DNA of 64,000 bases, from contig JASAOO010003529.1 in the NCBI GenBank assembly GCA_030849075.1, positions 1 through 64,000 on the forward strand. Direction: 5' to 3'. Below, piece by piece: positions 32,760 through 43,207 of this stretch. Each line of letters begins with the position of its first letter. The first letter of the stretch is position 1. The notes beneath the pieces were generated by a model that was not told where the DNA came from, ran no database searches, and was given only the letters and a program-made list of their open reading frames with translations. Source of the DNA: Zelonia costaricensis (taxonomy: Eukaryota > Euglenozoa > Kinetoplastea > Trypanosomatida > Trypanosomatidae). The translations under genes were made by a program, and so were the position numbers.

Positions 32760-34045
32760 GCGTGTGACTGCGTTGCCTTGGGAATGCTGGTGCTGCACAC
32801 CCTCCCATGGCACAGCGTGCGGCCCCGACGCGGGTGTGCGGCCCCCCTTTGTGTGCGAGCAGGTTGACGGTGCTCCTTTTCTGTTGTGTTCTTCGGAGCG
32901 GCTCTCTCTCCCCCTCCCTCTTCTCCGGATCAGATTTGTCGTTCCTCCTCTCTTGTGGGGGTTCTGTAATTCGCATAGATCCCGTCCACGCTTGAGGCGT
33001 GGCAGTGTGATGGTGTGGTTGTGCTGGTGTCGTTGCGTGCGTGTGCCTCTGCGTTTCTGCGGCGCTGCACCAGGCACCTTCCATGTTTCGACGTCGCTGC
33101 CTCACAGGCGTCTAGCGTGCAAACGACTTAAAAAGAAAAAAAGAAAGGAAACGCTGACGCGCTGTGGTGCCGCTGTGTTGGAGGCGGCATGTGTGACTGT
33201 CCGTTGAGTAAGGTACCGTATGTGCGTGTTTATGTGTGTGTGTGTACAAGTAGGTGCGCCGGTAAGTGTTAGCTGCAACACATACGCACACACACAGACA
33301 CACACCAAAAAAGTAAACAAAAACCCACCGCAGTTTCCCAGAGCTCAGAGTAAACTTGTAGGCACCATCGCATTCCCTACCCCATCCGCACGCGGCGCGG
33401 CAGCCTTGGAGGAATCATCTGCGACTTCTACCGCCGTGACCGCTTTTGCGCTCGACTTCGGAAGTACGCTAGAGATGGGGCGTGGGGGCGTGCATGTCCC
33501 GAGATGGCACAGGCGGTGCGAGCGACTCTCAGCGGGGCCTGTGCAGCCCCGGTTGAGGAGTCTCGGGCTGTGTATGGCTTGCGCGGCGACGGTGTTAATG
33601 TGCGCACTAGAGGGTCGCGACGGCGCGCTGACCTCGCCCCGCGCCTCCCTTGCCCATCACGACTCATCCCCTCCTCCTCTCTCCCCCCTTCAGCAACCCC
33701 CCCCTCCCTCCCCTACGCCAGCGTGGTTTTACATCGTTGCTTCACTCTGCACCCCTGCGACGGAGCACGCCACTGGTCTCCGTCTCCGCTTCAGAGGGGG
33801 GCCCATCCCGTCAGCCGCACATTCAGCGAAGAAGGCACAAGAGGGAGAAGAAGGAAAAACACACAAAAGCGGAATAGGGAACCCACCGGTGCGCTGCCTC
33901 GACCGCGCACCTCCCCATTGCACCGCTTCTCACGACCTTCTCATCATCTGCGTCCCTTGGAGGGCACCAGTCACCCATTTCATCACGTCATACGAGTCCC
34001 CACGCCTCCTCGCCCTCGTCAAGCACAACAGCCGCTTCCGCAGCA
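32760..34045. other. Spacer before the Crooked-neck gene
   Basis: About 1.3 kb without a credible gene. Short GT and CA tracts occur near 33225-33305. A C/T-rich run ending in AG at 33692-33693 is a candidate splice acceptor, giving a leader of about 350 bases. Confidence 0.7.
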
Positions 34046-36499
34046 ATGAAGCGCTCGCGGCAGGACTTCCGCCGTCTCGGCCCAGCCGCGGCGGCGATGC
34101 GGCGCCGCGACGTGTATCGCGACGGCCGGCAGGCGGAGGAGCAGGTCAGCATCCAGAAGCTCTTCCACGACGCCGTGGCGATGCAGAAGTTCCACTCGCC
34201 GAACCAGTCAGGCGCCGGGGCGCGGGTCATGATCCACAGCCGCGAGGAGCTCGCCCTCTACCGCCAGAAGCGCCGCGCTGAGCTGGAGGAGGGGGTGCGG
34301 CGCGGCTTCAAGGCGATTGGCAACTGGATCCGCTACGCTCGCTGGGAGGCGCAGCAGCGGGACTTCGACCGCATGCGGGCCGTGATGGAGCGGGCTGTAC
34401 CGGCGCACGGCGAAAACCCCAACCTGTGGCGCGACTACGCCGAGCTGGAGGAGTCGAACGGGTTCATCGAGCACGCCCGCCAGGTGTGGAACCGCGGAGT
34501 GACGGCGCTGCCGTCCAGCGTAGACCTGTGGGTCAAGTACCTGGCGATGGAGCAGGCGGTTGGGCAGGACCAGCGGGTGCGAGACGTGTTTCGGCGCTGG
34601 CTCGCCGGCGACGCGGCGCCCCTGTGCGCGTACGAGCTGGCGGCTCTCTACGAGGCGCAGCAGCGGCGGCAAGCCGGGTGCCGCGATGTGCTGCGGCAGT
34701 GCGTTGAGCGCTTCAACACGCCAGCGAGCTGGCTGCTGTACAGCGCCACGGAGCAGCAGGTGTTTGCCGACCAGGAGCGGGCGGTGAAGGTGCTGCAGAC
34801 CGCCGTGCAAGCCCTGCCGGACGAGGACCTCTGGGGGCCAGAGGAGTGCCGCGTGCCTCTCGCGCTCGCCGAGGCGCACGTCGCGGCCGGCAACGCCGCG
34901 CAGGCCCGTGCTGTGTTTCACGAAGCCCTTGAGCGGGTTGCGGGCCACCCGGCGCTGCTGGAGAAGGTGCTGGCCGCCTACAGCCGCTTCGAGCGCCTGC
35001 ACGGGGACGGGGCGCACTTCGAGCAGGTGGCGCGGCTGCGCACCATTCAGCTGTACGAGGAGCGTCTCCGCCACAACACCGGCGACTTCGACGCCTACCT
35101 GACCCTCTACTCCCTCTACCGGGACCAGGAACGCGAGGGCGGGGCGCGGGCCAACGAAGGAGCCGGCAGCCCTGCGACGGCCGGCGCCACACCCGCGACA
35201 TCCACGGCACTGACGACGTCCGCCACCGATGCGTCGTCGCGCGAGGTCCTGAAGCGGGCGCTGGAGATGCCGGCGCAGGACGCCTACGCTGCGCAGCAGC
35301 GCGCCGTGCTCGTCATGGAGTACGCCCGCGCCTGCGAGGCGGACGGTGCGGCGGACGCAGCGCGGCGTGCCCTGGCGGACGAGATCAAGCGCTTCCCCTT
35401 CGACGCCGCGCTGTGTCCGCGGCTGTGGGTCGAGGCGGCGCAGATGGAGGAGCGGAACGGCAGCGCCGCACAAGCGCGGCGGCTCTTGCGCGCCGGCTCA
35501 CACGTCACAAAGGACGCCGCGCTCTTCGAAGAGGCCATCCAGTTCGAGGAGCGCCAGTGCGAGGCGGCGGCGGAGGCGCTGCGATCGAGCAACACGAACT
35601 CGACCGCCGCGGAGCAATCGGCAGCGGAGGAGGAGGCGCGGGCGCCATACGTCGCAGAGCTGCGCGCCGACTACCAGAACGCCATCCAGGCCTTCCCGTT
35701 CGACGTGCAGTGGTGGCTGCGCTACGCGAAGTTGGAGGAGCGGCAGCAGGAAGTCGAGCGCGCCGACGCGCTCTACGCCGCCTGCATCCGCACCTTCAAC
35801 GACGAGGCGGCGCGTGTCGCGTCCTTTGCGCGGCGCTACGACCTCCTCGGCCACGTCGACACCGCCTGGGCGCACCGCATTCAGCTGCACAACCGCCGTG
35901 CCCGCGTCCTGCAGCGGCAGGCATTGCGTCGGAAGGGTGCCAACGCGGCAGCCGAGGCGGCGCGGGAGGCGCTTCCGGCGCTGCACGACGAGCTGGCGCG
36001 CCTCTTTGCGGCCCTTCTGCAGGATGTGTGGAGCGCGTACCGGCACGAGGCCGTCGCCTGGTACACACGCTTCTTCGAGTCGGGGGAGGGCAGCGGGTCT
36101 GGCGTGCTGTCGGGCACCGTGCCGGCGGCACTGCCCACCTCGCTGGCCCCGGCCACGGCGCGGTGGTCGGAAGCGGTGGAGGCGGTGGCCGGCTACCTCG
36201 AGCGGCTCGCCGCCGGCAGGCTGGAGGCAGAGAGCCCGACCGCGACACTGCGCGCTGTGCTAAAAGCCATGGTCGAGGCGGAGCGGCACACCATTCGCCG
36301 CTCCCTGGGCTGGACGGAGGAGACGACGCAGTTCGACGCGGTGCAGCGGGCGCGGGAGTGGGGCGAGCTTCTCCTCTCGCCGCTGCTGAAGGAGTGGAGC
36401 AAGTTCGAGCTGACGCACGGTGGGTCGCTGGAGGCGGTGGCGGCGGCGGTCGAGAAGCCGACGAAGCGCCGCACGCGTCTCTTCAAGGGTCGCTCGTAG
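34046..36499 (+). CDS. CRN: Crooked-neck-like pre-mRNA splicing factor (Clf1/Syf3), HAT-repeat protein
   Basis: The protein has 817 residues. The N-terminal 70 residues carry the lead-in helix typical of this family, followed by EELALYRQKRRAELEEGVRR and then the hallmark IGNWIRYARWE. From there HAT (half-a-TPR) repeats run through most of the protein, each with an aromatic W/Y near the first helix and a proline or alanine turn, such as NLWRDYAELEE and DLWVKYLAMEQ. Family members are scaffold proteins of the Prp19/NTC complex and enter the active spliceosome in the nucleus. In trypanosomatids the likely main substrate is spliced-leader trans-splicing. Two disordered S/T/A-rich inserts (about 362-410 and 510-535) interrupt the repeats. 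The C terminus is basic. Confidence 0.9.
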   Translation: MKRSRQDFRRLGPAAAAMRRRDVYRDGRQAEEQVSIQKLFHDAVAMQKFHSPNQSGAGARVMIHSREELALYRQKRRAELEEGVRRGFKAIGNWIRYARWEAQQRDFDRMRAVMERAVPAHGENPNLWRDYAELEESNGFIEHARQVWNRGVTALPSSVDLWVKYLAMEQAVGQDQRVRDVFRRWLAGDAAPLCAYELAALYEAQQRRQAGCRDVLRQCVERFNTPASWLLYSATEQQVFADQERAVKVLQTAVQALPDEDLWGPEECRVPLALAEAHVAAGNAAQARAVFHEALERVAGHPALLEKVLAAYSRFERLHGDGAHFEQVARLRTIQLYEERLRHNTGDFDAYLTLYSLYRDQEREGGARANEGAGSPATAGATPATSTALTTSATDASSREVLKRALEMPAQDAYAAQQRAVLVMEYARACEADGAADAARRALADEIKRFPFDAALCPRLWVEAAQMEERNGSAAQARRLLRAGSHVTKDAALFEEAIQFEERQCEAAAEALRSSNTNSTAAEQSAAEEEARAPYVAELRADYQNAIQAFPFDVQWWLRYAKLEERQQEVERADALYAACIRTFNDEAARVASFARRYDLLGHVDTAWAHRIQLHNRRARVLQRQALRRKGANAAAEAAREALPALHDELARLFAALLQDVWSAYRHEAVAWYTRFFESGEGSGSGVLSGTVPAALPTSLAPATARWSEAVEAVAGYLERLAAGRLEAESPTATLRAVLKAMVEAERHTIRRSLGWTEETTQFDAVQRAREWGELLLSPLLKEWSKFELTHGGSLEAVAAAVEKPTKRRTRLFKGRS

Positions 36500-37797
36500 G
36501 CCGGGCGAGGAGGGGAGACGGCCCGCAACGAAGCGCGCGGTCGTCGCCTGTTGACAGCAGAGCGCACAGTAGAGCGAGAGAACGGGTGTGTATGTGTGTG
36601 TGTGTGTATGCTTCCGCGGCGGCTCGTCTGTCCTGGGAGCTGCTCGGCTTCTTCTCCCTTCAGCAACTTCTGCTGGGGTGGGGTGGGGGGAGGAACATGG
36701 GTGCGCGCGACTCAGCGCTCTCCACTGTGCCACCCACACTTCGTCTCGATTGACGGTGACAGAGTGAAGGCCGCCCACCACACCGAGGTGTCACCCCGCC
36801 GCAAGCGTCGCTACATAAAAGAACACAGAACAACAACAACAGGGTAGCTCCCTTGGAAAGGCAAAGAGCGCGGTGATGAATGTCACCTTTTGGTGGCGGG
36901 CGTCAGTGGAGTGAGAACTCGGAAGGGACATGAGTGCTTGCGGCCCTATGCCCAATACAGCGTTGGAAGTTGCCGCCCACGTCTCTGTCTGCCGGCGGCT
37001 TGACCTCACTCTCACATTCGCTCTGTTCTTTCCCCACGCACCCACCCACCCACACCCACCCACCCACACCCACCCACACAAACACACACGCAGGAGCTCC
37101 AAGAGTCTCCACATACGAGACTGTCGCTCTCCGTGACACACCGTCATCACTGCAGCGGTTTAGAGGTGCCGTCTTTGCACTGCATCGGTGTTGCAGTTGA
37201 GAGACGCACAGATCTAGCAAACAAAAAAGCAATCACACACACACACACACACACACACGTTAGCGCCACTTTCTTCTGTTGTCTTCAAGCAAAACTGCGC
37301 ATCAGCAACTCCTGAAACTCTCTCTTGTTTGTTGCAGTGGCCCTCGTCACCGTCCTGTGGTGAGTCGTACCGGCAACGCACCAGTGATCCCTCCTTTCTT
37401 TCCGCACTGTGTACCTTTCTCCATCCCACATCCTTTCCGATTGGGTGGGTGGCCCGTTGACGCCCCCACTCCCCGCCTTGCCCCACCCATCCCGCTCCTT
37501 CCTCCCATCCCCCCCCAGCAGTACACTTCACTTCCTTCACAAACTACTGCGTGCGTGTGTGTGTGTGTGTGTGTGTGGAATACTGCCTTCTTCATAGACC
37601 CTCCCCCCTCCTGTCCCCCCACCCCAGCTCGCGTGCGTACTTCTACGCCTGCTGCGGTGCCGCCGCATCTCGTGCGACGTTTGGCCGTGCGCCTCTCGCT
37701 CGTCTCCGCCGTCGTTACTGATCTTTGTGTTCTCCCCTTTGCCTAAGCCCGCTGGAGGCTATACACACACACGCTCTTGTGCGGCTTGTCCCAGAGA
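36500..37797. other. Spacer with CCCA and CA/GT repeats
   Basis: About 1.3 kb, no gene seen. It contains an impure CCCA/CACCC repeat at about 37036-37092, a CA tract at 37234-37258 and a GT tract at 37555-37577. The C/T-rich run before AG at 37746-37747 is a candidate splice acceptor about 50 bases before the next ATG. Confidence 0.75.
37036..37092. repeat. Impure CCCA/CACCC repeat
   Basis: Tandem CCCA units interspersed with CACA, about 57 bases. It is C-rich on this strand and G-rich on the other. Confidence 0.85.
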
Positions 37798-40700
37798 ATG
37801 GAGCGGACGGCGAGCGAGCTCGTCTCGCAACCCGGCAACACGCCGCACATGGGCCGGCTGCGGTGCCAGATGGAGCGGCAGGGCCGGCGCACTTTCAAAG
37901 GGTACAAGAAACGCTTCTGGGTGGTCGACGAGCGCAATGGGCGGCTTGAGGTGTACAAGAATGACCAGGCCCACGTCCCGACACAGACCTTCCGGGCCGC
38001 GGACATCCGCAACGTTCTCTACGCAGATGACAAGCAGAACCGCTTCTTCGTCATGATCGTGCAAACCCGCGAGGCGCGCGACATCAAGTTTCGCATGGAC
38101 AGCTTTGAGGAGCGGGAGACCTGGTCGCACGCCATTACACGCATCATGGACGCCTACTCGGCCATCAACAAGCACAAGAACGCGCTCAACATGGTCCAGC
38201 GACGGGCCAAGACGGTGGCAGAGTCACTGCACGTGAACATCGTCATCGACAGTGCGCGCCTCCTCGCCGCGGTGCCGGAGGAGCTGCTGCAGTACGTCTC
38301 AGAGGCCGTCGACATTGCCCTCGCCAGCGTCACGGCAATTGTGCGCGCGTTCGCCGGCGAGGGGGTGGAGGTGCCGCGCACGTACACGCTCGACGTCCAC
38401 GCCGTCAGCGAGGACAAGGCGCCGTACGCGCGAGTCGGCCCCAAGTACAACCCGGCCGCGCGCACTCTGATGCTGAACGTGTGTCTGCTGCGCGCCAAGT
38501 CGGAGCGGGTCAGCTTCGTGGTCACGCAGCCCGACGAGGTGTTCCGCTTGGTGCAGTCGAGCGTCTTCCGCAACCCGGTGATCGAGGGCTGGATCGAGAC
38601 GGACCCGAGCTCGGCACGGGTGGTTGCCGAAATCAAGGAGTACCTTGGTCTGCCCGCGGGGCGCGGCAGCTGGATCACCTTCCAGTGGGGCCAGAACATG
38701 GACAACAGCGCCCAGGTCGAGGGGTTCCTGCAGCGCTTCGTCAACGCGGCCTTCTTCCAGCGTGCGCTGCAGAGCGTCCGCGACGCCGTGACGCGGGTCG
38801 AGCGGCTGATCGCTGACACCAACGCGCCACCACCAGGCAAGGCCTTTCCAGGTGCCTCGCCGGCAGCTCCCGCTCGTGACGGCAACACCTCCTTCGCCTC
38901 GCCGCGCGCCGCCCGTCGGCTCACGATCTCCCCCAGCTTCACCCTACCGCCGGACTCCGCGAGTGGGCAGAACAACACGAGCGCGACGACCGTCGGCGGC
39001 GGTGGCGGCGGGTTCCACAGCCGCCAGCCGTCCACAGGGGCGCTGGGGACCACTGGCGCTGGCGCGTCGGGTGCCGAGACGGTCCTTGCGATTCACCTCA
39101 TCCGCGAGAACGTCTCTGGGCTGTGGATTCAGCTGGAGCGCCGCACCATCGAGATCGGCAAGCGGCCGCCGCCCATGACTACGGTGCACACACCTGACTA
39201 CGAGCAACACTGCCGACCCGCTTTCCTGCTCGTCACCAAGTGCCGCCGCGTCGCACCCAGCGAGCTCCGCGCCACGGGCGACGTGCTCAGTGACAAGCTG
39301 TACGAGGTTGCCTACAACGCGTTCCTTCAGCAGCAGCTCAGCTCCCTGCGCACCGAGCTGAACGGCATCTTCAACAAGCAGGTCAAGGTCGTCATCATGT
39401 GGGACCTCCTCTTCCGCGCGGCAGAGGGCCTCAAGGCCCCCCTCGCCATCGAGGAGCTGCCGCATCTCGTGCGCTACGTCAAGGGGCTCTGTCTTTCTCG
39501 CCTGCAACACCTCGCGCAGGTGCTGCGCCACGGCCGCGACGACCAGCCCGGGCACGTCGAGGACCACAACTACATGTACAACATCTTCTGCAGCTGCGTC
39601 GGTACGATCGTCGTCGACTTTCTGCCCTTTACGCAAGCCGACAAGGCCCGCGTGACGGAGCCGAAGCTGGTGGCCGGCTTGCTGACGGACACGCTCTACT
39701 GCGCCAAGGAGGACTCGATCCTGAGCCTCATGGCGGAGCTCGGCCACGCGCAGCGGGGCGCCTCGGGCAAGGCGATCCGCAACTCCCTGCTCGGCACGGG
39801 CTTCCGCGGCGTCCTACTCTACGCCGCAGAGGCGAAGCTCGGGTCGTGGTGTGAGCGGTACTTTTCGCACGCCGAGCACACCGTGCCAGACCCGCGCCAG
39901 CAGCCGGTCGAGGACGAGTTCGACAGCGACTCGGACGAGCGCAGCGGCGGCTCGCTGGAGGCGCCGGACTTTGGCGAAGCCGTCGCCTACGAGCGCAGCG
40001 CTGAGATCCGGCTGCTGACGATGCAGCGCGTCGTGAACGCCATCTACGACTCGCAGCGGCGCGCCCCCATCGACCTCAAGATCGGGACGGACGACATTGT
40101 GCGTGCCATTCGCGCCTTCGTCTCGGCCTACGGCGAGGACAAGCGGCCGAGCAAGCACGATGTGGCCCGCGTGCTGATCATCAATCTGCAGCGACTGCGT
40201 CAGATGTACGTGCGCGCCGTTGACGACGAGACGACGTCGTTGCTGACCTTCGCCCAGGCGCACCAGCTGCTGCGCGACTTCTGCGAGTACGCCACGAACG
40301 AGCAGTTTATTGAGGCGGCACTGTACGGCGTGGCGAACGCCGTCGACCCCTCCGAGGACGCCACGGCCCGGCGAAACGTGGCGGACCTGGGCCCCGAGGT
40401 GCACGAGCCGCTGCAGTGGAGTGGCGACGCGGGTGCGGGGAACGAGGACGACGGCGGCCAGAGCATGGCCAGCGCCAGCACCGCGAGCGCGGCTGACTCG
40501 CCGCTGGGCGGCAAGCGGCGATGGGGCTTGCGGCGCCGTCGCATGTCGCACGGCAGCTCCCTCGTGAACGTGAGCCTGCGGCGGCAGAGCGCCGGGTCCG
40601 GCAGCGGCGGCGGCGGCGAGGCTCGGGGCCCGTCTACGCAGCCGGTGCCATCGACATCAGGGATGCCGTCCGCCAGCAGCGGCGCATTGCAGATCCAGGT

Positions 40701-41574
40701 GCCGTCTGGGGCGGTCGACGCCTTCGACTTTGCGTGTGTGACAGAGGTGGCGCTGACGGAGCTGCTGCCGCGCGAGGCCCGGCTGGCGCGGATGGCGTGG
40801 CGCGTCGGCTTTGTCTTCGGCCTCGAGAACACGGGCAAGTCGCTTGTCATCAACTCCATGCGTGGCATCGCCCGTCCGACGGTGGCCACTGTAGGGCTCT
40901 CGCAGGAGGTGGTGGCGTTCGAGGAGTGGGTGTGGGCGCTGCACGAGCTGGGCGGGCGGGAGAGCTTCCGCAAGAACTGGCGCTACTACGCGCGCCGCAT
41001 CGAGGTGGTGCACTTCCTCGTCTTCGTGCTCGACATCTTGAACCCGCAGGCCTTTGGGGAGGCCCAGGAGTACCTGAAGGCGGTCACGAGGCACTACCAT
41101 GACGCACCGCTCGTCGTCGTCTTCAACAACTACCGCGAGGGCCACCGCCGCTTCGACATTGCAGAGTTCGAGGCGCTCATCGACCTCGAGAAGCTGCGCA
41201 AGCGGCACGGTGCGGAGGTGCTCTCCTGCGTGTGCGACATCTCCGTCGTGCATTCCAAGCACCGCCTGTTGCCGCCGGCACTGAACTCGACGCTGCGGAC
41301 GTTGTCCAGCCTGCTCGTGGCCCGCTCTACCGGGGTGGCGGGCTCGGAGCAGGCGCCGCCGCCAGAGCCGAAGGCGCCCACGGCGTCGGCGCCCGCCAGC
41401 GTCTTGGGCGGCGCGGCAGGGGCGGCGGCGGCGGGGGCCGGCGTGCCCACCTCGAGCGTCGTCACGCCGCTTTACTCCGCCTTCAACGGTGGCGCAGGCG
41501 GCGGCCGCGCCTTCACTCGCGACAACGCCCCGACGGCGGCCTCAACGCCGCGGCCAGTGCAGCGCTTCGCGTGA
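37798..41574 (+). CDS. PH-domain protein with a C-terminal ARF/ARL-like GTPase fold
   Basis: The protein has 1258 residues. Residues about 14-125 form a pleckstrin-homology domain (basic start, then GYKKRFWVVDERNGRLEVYK, ending in a helix with the conserved W of EERETWSHAI). Residues 130-330 and 430-700 are folded but unrecognised, separated by a G/S/T-rich linker. A helical block follows (about 750-850), then a disordered region. Residues about 995-1180 match the ARF/ARL fold in order: P-loop GLENTGKS (1008-1015), a PTVATVG switch I-like segment, HELGG (1049-1053) where ARFs have WDVGG, WRYY, and VVVFNNYR (1106-1113) at the guanine-specificity position. The Gln after GG is R1054, and NKxD is replaced by NNYR, so GTP hydrolysis and guanine selection may be lost. 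PH plus ARL suggests membrane recruitment. The start is the first ATG; seven further codons upstream lack one. Confidence 0.8.
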   Translation: MERTASELVSQPGNTPHMGRLRCQMERQGRRTFKGYKKRFWVVDERNGRLEVYKNDQAHVPTQTFRAADIRNVLYADDKQNRFFVMIVQTREARDIKFRMDSFEERETWSHAITRIMDAYSAINKHKNALNMVQRRAKTVAESLHVNIVIDSARLLAAVPEELLQYVSEAVDIALASVTAIVRAFAGEGVEVPRTYTLDVHAVSEDKAPYARVGPKYNPAARTLMLNVCLLRAKSERVSFVVTQPDEVFRLVQSSVFRNPVIEGWIETDPSSARVVAEIKEYLGLPAGRGSWITFQWGQNMDNSAQVEGFLQRFVNAAFFQRALQSVRDAVTRVERLIADTNAPPPGKAFPGASPAAPARDGNTSFASPRAARRLTISPSFTLPPDSASGQNNTSATTVGGGGGGFHSRQPSTGALGTTGAGASGAETVLAIHLIRENVSGLWIQLERRTIEIGKRPPPMTTVHTPDYEQHCRPAFLLVTKCRRVAPSELRATGDVLSDKLYEVAYNAFLQQQLSSLRTELNGIFNKQVKVVIMWDLLFRAAEGLKAPLAIEELPHLVRYVKGLCLSRLQHLAQVLRHGRDDQPGHVEDHNYMYNIFCSCVGTIVVDFLPFTQADKARVTEPKLVAGLLTDTLYCAKEDSILSLMAELGHAQRGASGKAIRNSLLGTGFRGVLLYAAEAKLGSWCERYFSHAEHTVPDPRQQPVEDEFDSDSDERSGGSLEAPDFGEAVAYERSAEIRLLTMQRVVNAIYDSQRRAPIDLKIGTDDIVRAIRAFVSAYGEDKRPSKHDVARVLIINLQRLRQMYVRAVDDETTSLLTFAQAHQLLRDFCEYATNEQFIEAALYGVANAVDPSEDATARRNVADLGPEVHEPLQWSGDAGAGNEDDGGQSMASASTASAADSPLGGKRRWGLRRRRMSHGSSLVNVSLRRQSAGSGSGGGGEARGPSTQPVPSTSGMPSASSGALQIQVPSGAVDAFDFACVTEVALTELLPREARLARMAWRVGFVFGLENTGKSLVINSMRGIARPTVATVGLSQEVVAFEEWVWALHELGGRESFRKNWRYYARRIEVVHFLVFVLDILNPQAFGEAQEYLKAVTRHYHDAPLVVVFNNYREGHRRFDIAEFEALIDLEKLRKRHGAEVLSCVCDISVVHSKHRLLPPALNSTLRTLSSLLVARSTGVAGSEQAPPPEPKAPTASAPASVLGGAAGAAAAGAGVPTSSVVTPLYSAFNGGAGGGRAFTRDNAPTAASTPRPVQRFA

Positions 41575-43207
41575 ATCTCGCCCCTCTGCTTCGGCCCCTC
41601 CCCACCACCCAAGTTGAGACCACTTCCCTCGCCCGACACGCGGGTGCACGCTGCGCCGTCGCTGCGCCGTCGCTGCGTGCTCGCGTGGTGAGTCGTCTTG
41701 CCTCTTCTTCCCGCACTTCTCACCCCACCAGCTGGATAGTGGCGCTCGTGCGCGTCACGGACGGCAGCGGCCGACATGCGCGACAGGGGCAGCTCCACGC
41801 GAAGAACACCAAACAACAACAAAGAACGAACTTCAAGGATGACATGCACTGGGGTGACGGCAGCGACACAGACACACACACACACACACACACAAAACGT
41901 CAGAGAAAGACTCGGACTTGAAGCATGGCCCGTGTTCCACCTCTGCCCCTTTTGAAAAGGTGCCGCCTCAGCACGCATCTTTGGTCTCTCGAGAGCGGTG
42001 TCTCGGATCGAGGGCTTCAGTGACAGGTGCGGTGTTTTACAACAATTGCCCTGGCTACGACTCCGTCGTTCCGCACAGAGCTTCACTGCGCCCCCCTTGG
42101 CGGCTGTTCATGACCTTTATCCTGCTGCTCTCATCGCTCTCGTGTTGCCTCCCCCCCGTTTCGTCTCCGTCCTCTGGCGGCTTCGTCTGTTTCGTGTTCA
42201 CCGATCGCCGCTCCTTTGCGAAACTCCCTGCACCACTCAACGGGTGTCAAGTTTCTCTCTGCACATCCCTCCGTCTTCGCTGTCTTGTCAGCCGCCGCAT
42301 TACCACAGGACACACCGGCACAGCTCACACCCTTCACACGTGCTCGTCACTCAGTGTTGTCGTCTCGCTTTGTTTGTGAGTCCGTGCTTGGCTGTTCCGC
42401 AGACATTTTTCGTTTCCACTTCTCTGTCCTCCTCCTCTGCCTCCCACCACCGACACCCGCAGGTACCACGGCGCTCACTCGCCCCCCTCCCCTCCTCTCA
42501 CTCCATCTCCACCCCCATATCTCTTTCCCACTTTTTCATTCCTGTAGTGCCCTTCTCGCCGGCTTGTCCGCCCCCCCCATTCCTTTTAGCTCAGCCCCGC
42601 ACCTCTGTCTAACCCCGCTCTTTTTTTCTTTTCCTTTCCTGTCTTTCCTGCGCACGCCGTAGGTGATACAGTTCCGGGCAACCCCTCTGCCCGCCTGCCC
42701 CCTCCCTCCTCCTCTCCCGCCCACCGCACCGCGTGCTCTCGTACCGCACGGCCAGGCCCGCCTGACGGACGTCTTCGCTCCGCTCCCCGGTCCTCTCGCC
42801 CCCCTTTCTCTGTAGTTTGCGGGCTTTCTGTCCTTCTTGGCTTCCGCAGCTTGCAGCACACCTTCGTCTCGTCAGCCGGTATCGCTCCCTTCGTCTTTTT
42901 CTCTTTTCTTCTATTGTGTGACTCGCTGCGCCTGTCGGTGAGGGGCACGAGCGACCGCCACGTTGCTCTACTCTTCTGGCCTCACTCGAAGTCTGAGTCC
43001 GACACATACGCGCAGCCAAGAGCGAAAAAAGCGCCCACCGCCTCACTTCCTGCTCTTGTTGACGTTGCAGCGGGTGCTTCGCTCTCCCGCTCTCTCTCGC
43101 TTGTCCCTCCCCCTCCCCCATACACGCACCATCACCACCACTTCTTTCTTTTCACAGCCTTTGTGAGTGTCTTCGCTTCTTCTTTAAAGGGGGGAGGGCG
43201 ACGCGAC
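41575..43207. other. Spacer before the trypanothione synthetase-like gene
   Basis: About 1.6 kb of C/T-rich sequence without a credible gene; a CA tract lies at 41871-41894. In-frame reading continues about 119 codons upstream of the next ATG, but through low complexity and without an ATG. Confidence 0.75.
43141..43157 (+). promoter_or_regulatory. Candidate trans-splice acceptor for the trypanothione synthetase-like mRNA
   Basis: The run CTTCTTTCTTTTCACAG ends with AG at 43156-43157, a textbook polypyrimidine-AG, 50 bases before the ATG at 43208. Confidence 0.5.

Noticed and set aside
31725..33077. 450-codon reverse-strand frame over the end of the nucleoporin-like gene
   Set aside because: It is an Arg/His-rich mirror of the + strand gene, a common shadow in G/C-rich coding DNA.
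34046..36499. Reading the Crooked-neck gene as a TPR or cleavage-stimulation-factor (CstF77/Rna14) HAT protein
   Set aside because: The N-terminal lead-in and the IGNWIRYARWE segment fit Crooked-neck/Clf1 specifically, and the CstF77 C-terminal features are not seen.
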